Source: Conidiobolus incongruus B7586 (taxonomy: Eukaryota > Entomophthoromycota > Entomophthoromycetes > Entomophthorales > Conidiobolaceae). From it: 28,216 nucleotides of DNA. The position numbers and the translations under genes are program-made. The stretch covers positions 1-28,216 of the forward strand of contig JNEM01016293.1 of the NCBI GenBank assembly GCA_000697335.1, given 5' to 3'. This document shows, in pieces, positions 1 to 10,509 of this stretch (position 1 is the first letter of the stretch; the number at the start of each line of letters is the position of its first letter). Under the pieces are notes generated by a model that saw only the letters and a program-made list of their open reading frames with translations, did not search any database and was not told the origin of the DNA.

Positions 1-917
1 ATAAATATAAAATATATTATGATTATTTATTATGACTATAAAAATTTATTATTTTTTAAAAAACTAAAGTTATTAAATTAAAAACAAAATAAATAAAGTT
101 TACTCTTGTTATAGTTTAACTATAAGTTTTAATATTACTTTAAGTATTAATAAGTAATATTAGATATATATTATTGTGTTTATTAAATTATTTAAAAGTT
201 ATAAAGAAGTTTTTTATATCATTACTTTCATTAAACTTACTATAAGCTATTATAATAATAGTTAAGTTAATTAATATTAAATAAATAATAATAACTTAAA
301 AAAAGTTACCTTATTATATAAAAATCATTAAAAAATTAATTAAAAAGTTTATTAAAAGTAATATTATATAAAAAAAGATTAATTTAAATAAAGATAAAGT
401 GTTTATTTTAAGTAAAATAATAAGAAAAAAATTATTATAAATTTATATAATCTTTTAATATTTGGTTATAAAAAAATAACTAAAATTATTAGTATAATTT
501 AAAAGTTTGTTAATTAACTAAATTTATATTATAATGTAAAGAAAAATATTAAATATTATATCAAATATTAAAAAAATAAAGTGATAATTTAACTAATATT
601 AAAGTATTTAATATTATTACCAATTTTAAAACCTTTAAAATTTAATTAATATAGATTTTATAATAAGTTTACTTATATCAAAAGGTTATAATTTTATTTA
701 TATAATGGCTGATAAATTAACCAAGTATACTTATTTTATTTTTTATTGGAAAATAATTATAATTAAACAAATAACTAAGTTATTATTAGATAATATATTT
801 ATAATATATAATATTTTAAAAGATATTATATTAAATTAGGATTTATTATTTATATCAATAATTTAAAAGGAATTATTTAAGTGCTTATATATAAAAATAA
901 AACTATCAACTACACTA

Positions 918-948
918 ACCCACAAAAATAAGTCATAAAATCAAAAAC
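918..948 (+). repeat. Outer left terminal repeat of Tc1-like copy 1
   Basis: First 31 bp of the element, directly after TA at 916-917. It pairs as an inverted repeat with 2449-2479 and shares the AGTCATAAAATC core. The five mismatches are C/T or A/G. Confidence 0.85.
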
Positions 949-1081
949 ACCTATATTTTTACTAATAACTTAATTAATATTTAATAAAATAAACCTAAAT
1001 TAAATAATTAAAATCTATTATATTTATTAGTTATATGTATCATTAAATAATGATATTTAGCTATTAATTGGTTAAAATATA

Positions 1082-1133
1082 AACCCTTAAATTTTACCTA
1101 AGGTGAGTTATAAATTTGTAGGTTTTTGGTGAT
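1082..1133 (+). repeat. Inner (subterminal) repeat, left, of Tc1-like copy 1
   Basis: This inner repeat contains AAGGTGAGTTATAAATTTG and has the same direction as the outer left repeat, about 178 bp further in. Its inverted partner is at 2264-2314. In IR/DR transposons such inner sites bind transposase; that role is inferred here. Confidence 0.8.
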
Positions 1134-2158
1134 AAAAAAAAATTAAAACCTAGTGTATCTACCTTTAACTTTTCTAACTTCTTTAAGTTTGTAGGGTATA
1201 GAATCAACTAACTTCTTACACTAAGAAGGGTTAATCTTGTTCTATGCTTCTTGAATATATTCTTAAAGTTGATTTAAATTTTTTGCTGGGGGAAAACTTT
1301 AATAGCTTTTTTTAATTGATCCTAAAGGTGTTCAATTAGATTAAAGTTAGGAGATTGAAGAAGCCACTTCATAACTGTTATCTTGTTATTTTTAAGCTAT
1401 TTGGTAGTAGAAGCTATAGTATAACAAGAGGTATTATCTTGCTGGAAAATAACATTAGATTTGTTTAACCTATATTATTCAATGGTTTTTTTCAATTCAT
1501 TGTTTAGAATACTTTAGTACATCTCAGTATTAATTCCCCTATTAACTTTACAAAGATACCTTACACTTAAAAACAACATATATCCCCAAACAATAATTAA
1601 CCCACCATTATACTTTTGGGTAGAATTAACATAATGGTTACAAAATAATTCTGCATCTTTTCTAAAGTATCTAGCTTTTCCATCAGATCCACTAAAGTAT
1701 ATTTTTGTTTCATTAAACTAAATAACCTTACTCTAATTAGTTTTGGTTCAGTATTAGTGGTGACATTTAAACTCTTACTTAGCTTTGTAGTGGGATTTCT
1801 TTAGTTAGGGGTGTTTTTTCTTAAAGTGTGAGTGGTATCTATGCTAATATAAAACATGTATAATAGTATCAGTGTTAACTAATATTCCTATATAGTCTTA
1901 TAGTTCCTGCTGTATTTCTACAGCAGTACCACACTTGCTTGTACTAACCAACCTATAGATATACTTCTCATCATGTTTATCTATGATTTTAACACACTTA
2001 AGTTTAAGTTTAAATGTTTCTTTATTGCTATTCTTAACAGCTTTAGCTACAATAGATTAGCTAACACTAGTAATTCTAACAATATCACAAGTTGATTTAC
2101 CTTCTTTATAAAGTTAATTGATATACAAGTGGATTTTTTTAGAGAGGGATTTAGGTAT
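1094..2158 (-). pseudogene. Tc1-like DD34E transposase, dead but in frame
   Basis: Read on the minus strand, one frame of 354 codons runs the whole way without a shift, close to the usual 340-350 residues of Tc1 transposases. The N-terminal part is a helix-turn-helix (LYKEGKSTCDIVRI then SVS). The catalytic core has FNETKI at the first acidic site, QQDN at the second (codon 1436-1438) and SPNFNLIEHL at the third (glutamate codon 1331-1333). Exactly 34 residues separate the second and third sites. The first aspartate is asparagine here (codon 1712-1714, GAT to AAT) and the likely start ATG is ATA (2156-2158). About 14 internal stops occur. Most sit where glutamine or tryptophan would be expected, as CAA/CAG to TAA/TAG or TGG to TAG changes produce. 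Function is lost; the family call is firm. Confidence 0.85.
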
Positions 2159-2263
2159 AATAATACTAATAAAAAAAATTTAGTATATCTGTAAAATATT
2201 ATATAAAATAATAACAAAGAGAGAAAAAAGATATGGTTATATATTGTTAAATATATCCCCTTA

Positions 2264-2314
2264 TCTCAAAAACCTGCAAATTTATGACTCACCTTGGTTA
2301 AATATTAAGGGTTA
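2264..2314 (-). repeat. Inner (subterminal) repeat, right, of Tc1-like copy 1
   Basis: Inverted partner of 1082-1133, containing CTGCAAATTTATGACTCACC. It sits 179 bp inside the right end, matching the spacing on the left side. Confidence 0.8.
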
Positions 2315-2448
2315 ATATTTTTGCTAATAGTTTACTAAATATATCTAAATATATTTATTTATTATTAAATAATATACTTTAATTATATATTATAGTTTCA
2401 AGTAATTTAATATATATAATTGTTTTAGTTATTAATTAAAATATATAT

Positions 2449-2479
2449 ATTTTTGATTTTATGACTCACTTTTGCAGGT
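2449..2479 (-). repeat. Outer right terminal repeat of Tc1-like copy 1
   Basis: Last 31 bp of the element, ending at CAGGT and followed by TA (2480-2481). It is the inverted partner of 918-948 and carries the ATGACTCACTTTTGCAGG core. Confidence 0.85.
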
Positions 2480-3059
2480 TAGTATATAACATATTTAAAA
2501 ACTAATAGTTAAATTAAGAAAGTGAATTAAATTTTAAAAACTTACTTAAAAAGATATATCAACTATTAATAAAACAACTAGTTTAAATATTTATCCTTGG
2601 CTCAATTAATATATAATAATTATTTTTAAACTTTTATTAAGTATTTGTTATTTTATACTATTATCAGTTATAATATAAATATATAAATTACTTTAATAGA
2701 TTTTATTAATAAAGTTATTATTATTAAAATTAATATATTAAAATAATTATATTATAATTTAAAAAGAAATATTAATAAAATGAAAAAAATTAAGAAATTT
2801 TATAATAAAAAATATATATTGTTTAAAAATTAAATATAAGTATATATATATATCAAAATATAAAAAACCTAAAAATTAATTAATTAAATAATAAGTTAAG
2901 TAATAAAAGAATTAATTTATTGAAAAATATTAAAAAGATTCATTTAATAATATATAAGTTAAAACTATTTCAGACTTATAAAATTTATCTAATATTTTAT
3001 AAGTTTTTTTTAACCAATATTATAAAAAAACACTAAAAAATATAAGCACCTTTATTTTA

Positions 3060-3240
3060 ATTAATAATGCTAAAAAGTATAAAATAGAAAAAATTTTAAA
3101 CTCAAGGATTTTATATAAAAAGTTATAATATTTAATTAAATAAAAAAATAATTATTATAAAAAGCTATTTAAAAATTTATAGTTTATTATAATAATATAA
3201 AGAAGCTAATACAAGAGTTTTATAAGAAACATCTTTTTAT
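3060..3240 (+). other. Chromodomain of the first chromovirus fossil
   Basis: The translated stretch resembles the chromodomain found at the end of chromovirus integrases: a YxIEKILNSR-type beginning, then a YLIK-type strand and a closing EFxxxH-type helix. It follows the integrase tail at the expected distance. Like the rest of the fossil it is degraded and cannot be active. It is the main evidence that this relic belongs to the chromovirus branch of Ty3/gypsy and not another LTR lineage. Confidence 0.65.
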
Positions 3241-3259
3241 TTAAAATTTTAAATCTTAA

Positions 3260-4624
3260 ATAAAGAGAGATATAAAAATTCCTTTAATTTTATATTTTAT
3301 TAATTTAAATTATATTAATGTTTTATTCATATATTTTAAAAAATTAATTTAATTAAATTAATTATATATATAAAATGATAAATATTAATAATATCTTTAC
3401 TATTATAATTTTAACATATATAAATATATTAAATTTAATTATTAATCTTTAATTAAATAATTATTATTTTTGTTTTAGTTTTTGTTAATTATTATCTTTT
3501 AGCTTAGTAAAGTTAAATAGTTTAACTCCTAATAAATCACTTAGTATAATATTTAATATAATTATAATAATATCTATAATTATAATATTAACTAGTTTAT
3601 ATATTATTAGATTATTCATAATAAGCTTAATTATGCTTTACATTATAATGATAATTATATATAATTATTTAATTGGTATAATTAATAAAGTTAAGAATTA
3701 ATAGAGTAAAATACTCTTATAATTAATTAAAAAAGATAACCTTAGTTAATTATATAAGATGATAGTTTAAAATCTTAAGAAGTTTTGTGATTTAAACCTT
3801 TAACCATCTTATAGCATTATAAACTTATATAAATATAATATAGTTTAAAAGGAGATGAGACTTTAAGATATATATTATGATAATATATATATGCTAGCTA
3901 AAGACAAGGGATATATATATTATCTTAAATATTTACCGTCGATTTTCAAGCAAGTTTAAAGGACTAATGCTCTTAAGTTTAATTTGCCACCTAGTATAAC
4001 TACATATGTTTTTAAAAGACTTGTTAAAGATTTAACTCCCTATATCTTATTTTATATTTCATTTTTAATTTTTTGAATAAGTTATTAAATATTGATAGTT
4101 TATGCCAATATCATTAAAATATTTTCACTTTTTTAAATATTCTTCTTATTATATATTTGAGAATTATTTTATCTAACCTTTATATTAAAACCTCAAGAAA
4201 GTTTTTTCTTAGCTTTTGTATTATAATAATAATAGATAAGTTGATATGGATTAAATAAAGATTTTAATTATTTTAATTTGATTTTTTTATTATTAATACA
4301 AAATATACACCTATTGTTATAATATATTATTAATAAAATATATATATTCAGGTTCATGAAATAATATTGACAATTTTAATCTAAAAAAATTATTAAGATA
4401 AATAGTACATTTCTAAGAATAAGGCATTAAAAATATTGAATAAAAATATCTAAATTAATGTTCATATTATTTATTATTAATATATAATATATATATATAA
4501 TAAATATTGAAGATATATATCAAGAACCTTGTTGTTTAATTTGGTGTGAAGTTAATATTAGTGTTAACTCATATTATGTTTAGATCAGGACCAAATACAT
4601 TTTTATACTATAAGTGTAATATAT
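3260..4624. other. Very AT-rich stretch without genes; possible old LTR
   Basis: No reading frame or RNA gene is recognisable. A purine run AAAAGGAGA at 3847-3855, followed at once by TGAGAC, looks like a polypurine tract and the start of a 3' LTR. It might close the chromovirus fossil to the left, which reads in the same direction. No second LTR copy is present in the window to confirm this. The rest is A+T sequence with short TA runs (for example around 3880-3920 and 4480-4505). Confidence 0.35.
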
Positions 4625-4958
4625 TGCAAGGCTTCTGGGAAGTAGTCTTGCGATAAAGATCACGTGAGCTCGATGAAACGGGCCAAAGATGGCTAACTAG
4701 ATACTTTAGAGGAGTTTTATTAAAATAGCAAGATCTAGGGCTTGGCCCTGATCAAAGTGATCCCCCAGCAAATATCTGTCCAGTGACTATTTTATAGTGT
4801 GGTTGATCCTTGGCCAATGTGTTGAGGCTCCAGCTTCTGCTATAGTCTGGAATTTTCCATTGTGCAAGGGTTGTTCCTGATATTTGTGAGTGGATTACAT
4901 CTGGAATCTTGACGGACGGTTAAAATTGAAAGGCGAGCGGACCTCCCGATCCGCGACA
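4625..4958 (-). mobile_element. Candidate solo LTR, uneroded, balanced base composition
   Basis: A 334-bp block of roughly balanced G+C stands sharply inside AT-rich DNA. It starts TGCAAGG and ends GCGACA, so it has TG...CA ends, and it is flanked by ATAT on both sides (4621-4624 and 4959-4962), which fits a 4-bp target duplication. Read on the minus strand it begins TGTCGCGGATCGGGAGG, then shows a TATAAAATA box (4788-4796) followed about 70 bp later by AATAAA (4716-4721). That is the promoter then poly(A) order of an LTR. The first bases also hold a GCGGA/TCCGC hairpin. No internal retroelement sequence adjoins it, so a solo LTR left by recombination is the best reading. It looks whole and young. 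The duplication is short in an AT-rich target, so other origins remain possible. Confidence 0.6.
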
Positions 4959-7900
4959 ATATGAACTTTTAAAAATATTAAATTTATATAAGCTTTAATT
5001 AAAACCATATAAATCAAACACAACGAAATTTTTATTCTTATTTATTGTGCTTACGGTGTAATGAATTTAAAATATATTAATGCATAAAATATACAATACA
5101 CTGTAAATATATCACTTGATAGTCTATTGGTATCGCAAAATAGAATAAATATATGAAATGTTATAATAATGATTATTCATTCCATAACTCTTTTTAAGAA
5201 TATAATTCAAAATATTACAATATTGAAATTTCAACTAATATTATTACTATCTACAAACACCACAATTTATAACTACAGGTATAGCAAAAACATGATAATA
5301 TTAAGCTTAAATTATCATCTTTCCTTTTAAATATATTGTTAACAAAATAACGGTTGAAGAAAATTTTGTATTTGCAAACAATATATCATCAAATTTCTAA
5401 AGTTCTTTTAATTTTATAGTAGTTTTAACTATTGTAAAAATAATTCCCAATATTATATTAGAATAAAATAGAGTACCCTATCTATTAGTATTATTATTTA
5501 AGCCATATTCAAAATGTAGAATGCATATGAGGATATTTGATCGATGATAATTTGTTCATTATTCACAATTATGATAAATATAGATTAAATATGTACTTGA
5601 TATCTCTTTTATATTTTTTCTAAAATCTAGCAATATATTTTATTTTTAATAGATTTCATTTGATTGATTGAAAGTTATTAAGAAAATTTTTTCCAAGATA
5701 TTTCTATGTATAAACAAACCAATTGGTCTTGATAAGTGATTAGTGATAATTTTTTTTATTTTATAACATTAATTGTAATCAAATATGTGAATAATAAAGG
5801 CTGAAATTCATATTGATATTAATCAAATTCAAAAATTTCTCATTTTTGTTAAAATATTTATTCATGATAATTTGAATTAGGCTTAATAGTGAATTTTGAA
5901 TCTTCCAAAATGAATGCTCAAAATAATTTTTTCACTTTTATATTTTCAATTATAAATTACTATTTTTATAATTAATATATCAAATAATTCTTGAATGATT
6001 ATAATTGTGATATTTGTTCATTGCTACATATGTAAATCTAATAATTAATATCTCAAATTTTAGTTTCTTTGCTATTTGAATATATTTATATTTAAAAAAA
6101 TTAAGTTTTTAAAATAGCCCTTAATAAAATCAAATAAAAATTTTACCATTTTTATTATATTGATAAACTTGAAATAAATCAATTTTTATATATAAACGAT
6201 TTATATATGAAATAATTAATGTGATGATTTTTAAAGTTCGTTTGCAGATTCTATTCTTGTCATTATTTTTGAAAGAATAGTGAACATTGAATAGTGATTA
6301 AGATTTTTGAATAGCAAAGCTGTGACAATAAGAGTAAAGACTGATCAGAGTTGAATTTTAGCAAAGAACTGGATAGAATCCCTTGGAAATTTAATAAATA
6401 TGATTAATGCAGTAACCCAAGCAAGAGTTAAATGAAATGAGAATGAGTTGTGAAGGTATGTGGAAAATATTTCTTCAAAAAATATGTGGTAAAATGTCTT
6501 GATTGTGCGATGCTTGCTTAATCTTACCTCGGACGTTACTAATATGGGATATCGGTATATCAAATTAAAGGCTTGCTAATGACATAAATATAATACTAAT
6601 TGCAATAAAAGATTTCATATTGAAAGTAATGTTTAATTCAATACATCAATATACGAGAATATGTTTGATCTTAACATAAATCCTCATATATAATAAAAAA
6701 GCTCCTAAAATTATATTTTAACTAATAACCTCATCAGTATTGCAAACATAACAAAGGATTATTATGAATCCCAAATTCTAATATTAAAAGAACCATTTAG
6801 ACAATATAATTAGAATCAAATGTTAAGTACCATATGAGTTTTATTTAATTTGAAAATTCTTTGAGGTTTACCTTTAAGTCACTTATAATGAAGCGAGGTT
6901 CGATTGATTAAGTTAAATCAAAAATTTGAAAAGGAAAAACACGATGCACTATTGATAAAATCGAAGTTTATTAATAAATATAATTAATTGAAGGATAATC
7001 TTTAATATTCTTTAATATGATTTTGATTTAATATAGTTGAATTAATAACTTTGTATTTAGCTTGGGAAAATTTTATAGAATTTGGTGATAGAATGCTATG
7101 CTATTTATATATATGACTCCATGGCATTCGAATTTTTAAATCACTAAATGAATAAAAACTTTTAAACTTTATAACTTTATATATGTCGTGTAATACACAC
7201 TTCCATTTAGTAAGGTTGAAAATCTATTTTAATTTATTTAATACTGATATAATATAAAGAATTTGATGAATCTTCTCTTTAAAGAATATTTTTCTGTATA
7301 TTATGTAATGGAAATTGTAATAATTTGGCTTATACTTGCATTTTCAAGTAATGAATAATGAAAGGGTATTAATATTGGGAAAGAAATTATGATCAATATC
7401 ATTAGTTTTAATGAAACTCGATAACAAACTCAAAAACAGTAATTGATTTATTTTGTAATATTAAAAATAATTATAAGTAATATATTGTTACTAAAAGACA
7501 AAAATTGAAAACTTGTTTTCGGATCCATACAACTATAATTATAAACTATTAATTATATCTATCATGTTGTGATCTCGTCACTTGCCCATTAAATTAGCAT
7601 TACTTCAAAATCAAGGATTACCACTTAAAAATTCTAATAAAATTTTCTAGTTGCGGTACAATTGAAATATTCTGAAGTTGATTAATTTGGAATTTAAAAT
7701 TTTAAAGTCTTTAATATTTTATATTATGAAATCATGAATATTTTAAGTAAATCAAGGATAAACTAGTATATACTATATTTAATATTTATTTTACAGTTCG
7801 AAATTATTATGATAATAACTTAATACTATTATAACAAATCTAGTTAAAAATAAGATATGCTTTTCATATGAAATATATTTGTTATTCACATTTCTAAGGG

Positions 7901-9027
7901 TAATTATTGAATAATTATGAGTTCAAAGAACACCCATTTACTGTAACACATTATAATTGAAAATTGACAAAAATATTCGATGACTAAGTTTTCATTTTAC
8001 GCTTCAGTCTCAAATTCTCTTGCCATTCATAAATTATTCATTAATTGAGACTACTAAAAATGACTTATAGTAATCTTCAAGAACTATAAATACATAGTTC
8101 GAATGTCATATTATTTGGCTATCAGAACCTATGACCTTTGGAGATTCCCCATATTTAATATAAACATTTTTAGATTGACATTTGGAAAGAAATATGCCGC
8201 CAAATTCATTTTGAATTGGTTACTAAGTTAATATAACGTGGTTATTCTTATTGGGACATAATTTTGTAATTAATAGGACAAAATTTGATCCAATACAATA
8301 ATTGGAAAAGTGGATAAATTTTTAATTAAAATTTATGAGAGCTGAATTCTGAACCAAAGCTGAATAGGTGGATTTCATATTTTTTGAATTGCTGGAGTAT
8401 GATGAACCGATGCTGGAGTTTGATGTGAACATGATATATTGTCTTACTTTTGCAGCAACATTTCTGTCAATAATATTTTGTCAATTAAAACTATTTTAAA
8501 TTTGAAAAAATTTCAATGGTTTATGTTTCAAAAATAAAATAGGAGTCAAATCAGCATACAAGGTGTCACATGCTGAACAAGCGACCCTTTAATTGGTATA
8601 TCCCATTTGAGTGGTAAATGAATTTAATCCAACTTGTGTCTTTTCGCCTATTATTCTCATTTATTGAATACAAAGCTATTAAATTATACTTAATAGGTTC
8701 AGTTATTATCTAAAAGAATGGAGCAAATTCTCAATTTCGGTACATGAACGTTTTTAAAAAGTTATGAGAAAATATCTTCATGAGAAATGTATTCACTTGA
8801 TATGCTCAACATACAATTTCAATCCTTCGACTATCATATTTTTCAAAAAAGTTGTGAAAACCAGTTTGATCTTGGTGTTTGGTATATAAATATGCTGGCA
8901 TCCTCAATTCTCACTTTAAAGAATCACAATAATATTAAAAAAGCATACATAGATATAATTATATATTTCAGCATAAAATAGTAATATTGTTTCTTCATAC
9001 TAACCATATATCTTTACAATATAAATA
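4959..9027. other. Intergenic region upstream of the first MATE gene
   Basis: About 4 kb of AT-rich DNA that is less extreme than the transposon blocks. I see no conserved protein, tRNA or complete transposon. Short open frames at 6345-6563 (minus) and 8787-8981 (plus) match nothing I recognise and have biased, low-complexity composition. A small direct repeat, TGCTGGAGTWTGATG, occurs twice near 8390-8425. The last part must hold the promoter of the gene at 9028; no clear TATA box could be singled out in sequence this AT-rich. Confidence 0.5.
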
Positions 9028-10509
9028 ATGACAGAGCAAAATACTGATTCTAACAGAATACTTTCAGAACGCTCACCTCTCCTACCAGTAAACGCTTCGG
9101 CTAGCAAGGATATTCATAATGCCGAATCCATTACCTTTTCAGATTATATTAACCAATGCACGCAGCTCTTCAAGCTTAGTGTTCCCGTTATTCTCAGTTT
9201 CGTTATCCAAAGATTAATCACCTTCTCGTCTATCTTCTTCATTGGTCAATATCTTGGTAAGATTGAATTAGCAGCAGCTTCTTTAAGTAATATGTTTGCA
9301 GCCATCACTGGATGGTCTCTTGCTCAAAGTATGGCTGGTGTTCTCGACACTCTATGTAGTCAAGCTTTCACCGGTGCTGACGATGTTCATTTGGTCGGTA
9401 TATACCTTCAAAGAGGGATCTTGATCACATCAGCCATGTTTGTTCCTATTGGTTATATTTGGTATCGTGCTGAGTACTTTTTATTGCTTCTTGATTTAGA
9501 TCCTTTGCTCTCTAAGATGAGTGGCCAGTTCCTTCAGGTTTTGATTTTTGGCGCTATCCCCTTCATCATATTTGAATGTATTAAGAAATATATGTTTGCT
9601 CAAGGTATCGTCAAAGCACCCACTTACATTGTCATCATTGTCATCCCATTTCATATCCTCTTCAACTACATCCTCGTCGCCAATCCTACCACCTCCATTG
9701 GATTTGTTGGTGCTCCTTTGGCCACTGTACTAAGTAATTGGATGATGTTGATCTTAAGTTTAACCTATGTCACATTTATCGAAGGTTACAAGGCTTGGGG
9801 CGGATGGTCAAGAAAATCTCTCGAGGGTTGGGAAGTATTTATCAAACTTGGTATTCCTAACATTATCATGGCTTGTGCTGAATGGTGGGCCTTTGAAATT
9901 TTAGCCCTTGGTGCTTCCTATTTGGGTATTGTTCCTTTGGCTTCTTTCTCTGTACTCATCTCAGTCAGCAATGTCTATTATTTCGTTTATCATGGTATTT
10001 CCGTCATTGCCAGTAATGTTGTTGGTAACTGCATTGGTGATGCTATGCCCAATCGCGGCGCTTTCGTTGTCAGATGTTCTCTTATCATCTCTGTTATGTT
10101 CGCTATCTTCAACACTTGGAGTCTTTTATACTTCGCTCGCGAATTGGCTGGTATTTTCACCAATGATCAAGAAGTTTTGGAACTTGCAGCCTCTTTAGTC
10201 CCCTACATCGCTTCTTATCAAATTTTTGATAGTTTGACCACTGTCGCTTCAGGGGTTGTAAGAGGACAAGGACGTCCTAATGTTGGTGCCATTGTCAACT
10301 TTGTTTTCTACTACGGTATCTCCATTCCTGTCGGATTTGGATTAGCCTTCAAGGGAGGCTTTGGTATTTATGGTTTGTATTATGGTATCATTGCCACTTT
10401 ATTCTGTACAGGCACTTCCATGTCAGCAGTGGTATTAAAATCCAATTGGAAAAAATTGGTTGAAGATTGTCAATCAAGATTAAATAACGAGTCTTTAGAA
10501 CATATTTAA
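9028..10509 (+). CDS. MATE-family multidrug/toxin extrusion transporter, intact
   Basis: A 493-residue, intronless protein of the MATE (MatE, MOP superfamily) type. These transporters export organic cations or metabolites in exchange for protons or Na+. About twelve membrane segments can be placed, roughly at 48-75, 88-112, 128-148, 160-182, 195-217, 223-250, 268-300, 301-325, 344-368, 388-408, 420-440 and 443-468. Family hallmarks are LDTLCSQAFT (106-115), EWWAFE (285-290, the paired glutamates used by eukaryotic MATEs) and VRGQGRPNVGAIVNFVFYYG (411-430). The cytosolic N-tail has an acidic dileucine motif ERSPLL (14-19), suggesting vacuolar sorting. The ATG follows ATAA and the protein starts just ahead of the usual tail length, so this start is well placed. 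Substrate is unknown. A close paralogue lies at 27000 on the same strand. Confidence 0.93.
   Translation: MTEQNTDSNRILSERSPLLPVNASASKDIHNAESITFSDYINQCTQLFKLSVPVILSFVIQRLITFSSIFFIGQYLGKIELAAASLSNMFAAITGWSLAQSMAGVLDTLCSQAFTGADDVHLVGIYLQRGILITSAMFVPIGYIWYRAEYFLLLLDLDPLLSKMSGQFLQVLIFGAIPFIIFECIKKYMFAQGIVKAPTYIVIIVIPFHILFNYILVANPTTSIGFVGAPLATVLSNWMMLILSLTYVTFIEGYKAWGGWSRKSLEGWEVFIKLGIPNIIMACAEWWAFEILALGASYLGIVPLASFSVLISVSNVYYFVYHGISVIASNVVGNCIGDAMPNRGAFVVRCSLIISVMFAIFNTWSLLYFARELAGIFTNDQEVLELAASLVPYIASYQIFDSLTTVASGVVRGQGRPNVGAIVNFVFYYGISIPVGFGLAFKGGFGIYGLYYGIIATLFCTGTSMSAVVLKSNWKKLVEDCQSRLNNESLEHI

Larger units (their letters stand above)
918..2479 (-). mobile_element. Tc1-like DNA transposon, copy 1, with IR/DR ends
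   Basis: A complete but dead element of 1562 bp flanked by TA (916-917 and 2480-2481), the standard Tc1/mariner target duplication. The outermost 31 bp at each end (918-948 and the complement of 2449-2479) are inverted repeats that differ at five places, all transitions. A second, inner pair (about 1082-1133 and 2264-2314) shares the GTGAGTYATAAA core in the same direction as the outer one and lies about 178 bp inside both ends. This is the IR/DR layout known from Sleeping Beauty and similar Tc1 elements, where each end has two transposase binding sites. It interrupts the integrase region of the chromovirus fossil. A second copy lies at 15142-22397. Confidence 0.88.
1..3260 (+). mobile_element. 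Ty3/gypsy chromovirus fossil, 3' half, split by a Tc1 element
   Basis: Plus-strand reading shows, in order, an integrase zinc-binding region (about 400-600), the start of the integrase core (about 660-915, with a recognisable DxLTKYxxF-type motif and a KELFK-type motif), then a Tc1-like element (918-2479). The integrase resumes at about 2490-2640 (TNxQ...VNQxLxTYL-type motif) and ends in a chromodomain at about 3060-3240. This order is that of Ty3/gypsy chromoviruses, whose chromodomain steers insertion to marked chromatin. Gag, protease and reverse transcriptase would lie left of the window. The element is clearly dead, with many breaks, and almost all A+T. It is older than the Tc1 copy inside it. 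Family and order come from motif recognition by eye; the right boundary is uncertain. Confidence 0.75.

Noticed and set aside
1094-2158. Reassigned genetic code with TAA/TAG read as glutamine
   Set aside because: Stops also fall at expected tryptophan positions, catalytic residues are changed too, and the two MATE genes use glutamine CAA/CAG and end or run normally without in-frame TAA/TAG. Mutation explains this better than a code change.
4625-4958. Structural RNA gene (U3, U1, SRP or similar) in the GC-balanced island
   Set aside because: No box elements or conserved starts of these RNAs were found on either strand, while LTR-type ends, flanks and TATA/AATAAA order are present.
6345-6563. 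72-codon minus-strand open frame
   Set aside because: No recognisable domain, no supporting context, and of a length expected by chance in this region.
6885-6925. tRNA-like GGTTCGATT T-loop motif
   Set aside because: No matching T-stem, anticodon arm or acceptor stem could be folded around it.
8787-8981. 64-codon open frame just upstream of the MATE gene
   Set aside because: Composition is low in complexity and matches no family; it more likely lies in the promoter or 5' flank than encodes a protein.
9548-10198. Open frames in another phase inside the MATE gene
   Set aside because: They overlap a conserved transporter on the same strand and are out-of-frame shadows.
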